This document shows positions 62,194 through 64,000 of a stretch of DNA of 64,000 nucleotides, piece after piece; within the stretch, counting starts at the first letter, position 1; every line of letters begins with the position of its first letter. The notes under the pieces were generated by a model. That model was not told the DNA's origin and made no database searches. It saw nothing but the letters and a program-made list of their open reading frames with translations. A program made the position numbers and the translations under genes. The stretch lies in contig JAQBZH010000005.1 of assembly GCA_027622005.1 (NCBI GenBank), positions 1-64,000 on the forward strand, given 5' to 3'. The stretch is from Bacteroidota bacterium (lineage in GTDB: Bacteria; Bacteroidota; Rhodothermia; Rhodothermales; UBA10348).

Positions 62194-63492
62194 ATGGACA
62201 AGCTCGTCGTTCGCGGAGGTCAGCCGTTAATCGGTGATTTACACGTGAGTGGTTCTAAAAACACCGCATTGCCGCTGATGGCTATTGGTCTTTTGACAGA
62301 CGGACCGGTGACCATCAACCATATCCCGGATTTGAAGGATATATCAACCTTCAGAAAAGTAATCGAAGTGACCGGAACAACTGTTATAGGCAGTCCCGAA
62401 GAGCACCGTTTGGTTATCAATGCTGCGAGTTTAGACCGGCCTGAAGCGCCCTACGAGCTAGTAAAGCGAATGAGGGCGTCTTTTTACATGCTCGGCGCGC
62501 TACTTGGAAGGACCGGCCAAGCACGTGTTTCACTTCCAGGAGGATGTGACTGGGGCCCTAGACCCGTTGATTTGCATATTGAGGGGATGAAATCGTTGGG
62601 CGCTACGGTTGAGCTGGACGCCGGATATGTCGTTGCCCGTGCCAACGGCGGACGACTTTCAGGTGGTCGAGTAAGGTTTGAACCCTCTTCAGTTGGTGCC
62701 ACAATCAATGTCCTTTTGGGAGCCGTTCTCGCTAAGGGAGAGTCCGTCTTAGAAAACGCTGCTATTGAGCCCGATGTGGTAGAGTGTTGCCAGATGCTGC
62801 GGCTGATGGGAGCACAGATAGATGGTATTGGAACTCGCACCCTGCACGTACAGGGCGTAGATCGATTGGAGCCCGTTACCTATACAAATTGCCCAGATCG
62901 CATTGAATTGGGTACTTTTATGATCGCAGCGGCCATTTCAGGAGTGCCAGGAAAGCCGATCACCATCCATCATGCGAATCCAGAGCATCTCGGGACAGCG
63001 TTTTTAGAATCGTTTACGAGAACCGGTGCTGGATTAATCATTAATGGAGATAAGATTCAGGTAACCGCACCAGAAGAATTGCGGCCTGTTAGTATCCGCA
63101 CGGATGTGTATCCAGGCTTTCCAACCGACCTTCAGGCGCAATGGACGGTGCTTCTTGCCAAAGCAGTCGGGAATTCTAAAGTCCACGAAACGATCTATCC
63201 AGACCGTTTTAAGCACATTCCGGAGCTCCACCGCATGGGCGTGAATGCTATTGTGGTTGGAGATGAAGCCGTTATTGAAGGTGGAAAGCGAATTCAAGGC
63301 ACGTCAGTGATGAGTACTGACCTTCGCGCCAGTGTGTCTCTCGTTCTGGCTGGCATGATAGCAGAAGGGGAAACTCAAGTTTTAAGGGTCTATCACCTGG
63401 ACCGTGGATATGAGCGAGTAGAAGAAAAGTTAGCGAACGCTGGAATTGATATAAAACGGGTTCGATACGATGAGTGGGCTGATCCTGATTAA
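62194..63492 (+). CDS. murA: UDP-N-acetylglucosamine 1-carboxyvinyltransferase
   Basis: GGQPLIGDLHVSGSKNTALPLMA; LPGGCDWGPRPVDLH; YPGFPTDLQAQW; TSVMSTDLRASVSLVLAGMIAEGET. Confidence 0.96.
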   Translation: MDKLVVRGGQPLIGDLHVSGSKNTALPLMAIGLLTDGPVTINHIPDLKDISTFRKVIEVTGTTVIGSPEEHRLVINAASLDRPEAPYELVKRMRASFYMLGALLGRTGQARVSLPGGCDWGPRPVDLHIEGMKSLGATVELDAGYVVARANGGRLSGGRVRFEPSSVGATINVLLGAVLAKGESVLENAAIEPDVVECCQMLRLMGAQIDGIGTRTLHVQGVDRLEPVTYTNCPDRIELGTFMIAAAISGVPGKPITIHHANPEHLGTAFLESFTRTGAGLIINGDKIQVTAPEELRPVSIRTDVYPGFPTDLQAQWTVLLAKAVGNSKVHETIYPDRFKHIPELHRMGVNAIVVGDEAVIEGGKRIQGTSVMSTDLRASVSLVLAGMIAEGETQVLRVYHLDRGYERVEEKLANAGIDIKRVRYDEWADPD

Positions 63493-63520
63493 GTTCTGAA
63501 TTGGCCGTCGGGATAAGGAC

Positions 63521-63988
63521 TTAAAATCGCGCGGTAAATTGAACCCGCCCGGTATGAATGGTCTCACTCTTATTTGGAGCCCGGCCATCATACCCAAAAG
63601 TAGCCGTCAGCACATCCGTCAGGCGTGCGTTAAAGGTTAGGCCCCAAAGCCAGGAGGCCCCTGCGCCGCGTCCTTCCGTCAGGTGAAAGGTTTGAAGTCC
63701 TTTCGAGGTCCCTGTTATCCGTACGTTTGCCATTTCTATGCGAGCTCTGGCCGTCCATTTTGCGCCATTTTGATATTGAATAGTCCATGGTATTTGAACG
63801 GCAAACGCTTTCGTTCCTTCATTTCTCTCTCTTCGATTGGCCAGTTCGGCTCCAAGGATGATGGACCATTCACGTTTTGGTCGAAAAGAAAGGCTTGGAC
63901 TAAACTCTAAGCCTTCGATATCATAGTTTCTAGACGCAAAACCGGCTTTTGAATAATCGATACGACGAGCTATTCGGCCGGTAAGCAC
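63521..63988 (-). CDS. outer-membrane beta-barrel-like protein, C-terminal part (likely continues past the window)
   Basis: Alternating amphipathic strands with terminal aromatic (VQFTARF); frame open near the edge. Confidence 0.5.
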   Translation of the reverse strand: MLTGRIARRIDYSKAGFASRNYDIEGLEFSPSLSFRPKREWSIILGAELANRRERNEGTKAFAVQIPWTIQYQNGAKWTARARIEMANVRITGTSKGLQTFHLTEGRGAGASWLWGLTFNARLTDVLTATFGYDGRAPNKSETIHTGRVQFTARF

Positions 63989-64000
63989 CCATTCAGGTCT

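Overview
This 64 kb window is a gene-dense bacterial chromosomal segment, mostly housekeeping genes. Gene content suggests a Rhodothermota/Bacteroidota-like lineage, but this is inference and not tested. I saw no CRISPR array, rRNA, confident tRNA, prophage or transposase. Recognisable blocks: miaA 3' end; guaB; rluB-scpB-scpA; M16 peptidase; pnp; rpsO; ribF-truB-rbfA-infB-nusA-rimP; nadB; prfB with its programmed frameshift; a phosphate uptake cluster (porin-pstS-phoU fusion-pstC-pstA-pstB1-pstB2); an archaeal-type 2-phosphoglycerate kinase-like gene; rpsA-cmk; mutA-mutB-meaB; gltX; an ECF sigma/anti-sigma pair divergent from three SurA/PpiC-type genes; moxR; hutF; M23 peptidase; thrC-thrB; fbp; cysteine desulfurase; murA. 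The most interesting signal is in the Pst cluster. The two adjacent PstB-like ATPases have complementary losses of catalytic motifs, which predicts an obligate asymmetric heterodimer with one consensus and one degenerate ATP site. The PhoU of the same operon is fused to a low-molecular-weight phosphatase/ArsC-like domain that has lost its CX5R catalytic loop. Other leads: a possible terminator/attenuator leader before rimP-nusA-infB, a rimP with no canonical start codon, a SigmaE-like promoter upstream of the ECF sigma gene, a strongly shortened MutA, and an RGG-like tail on PNPase.
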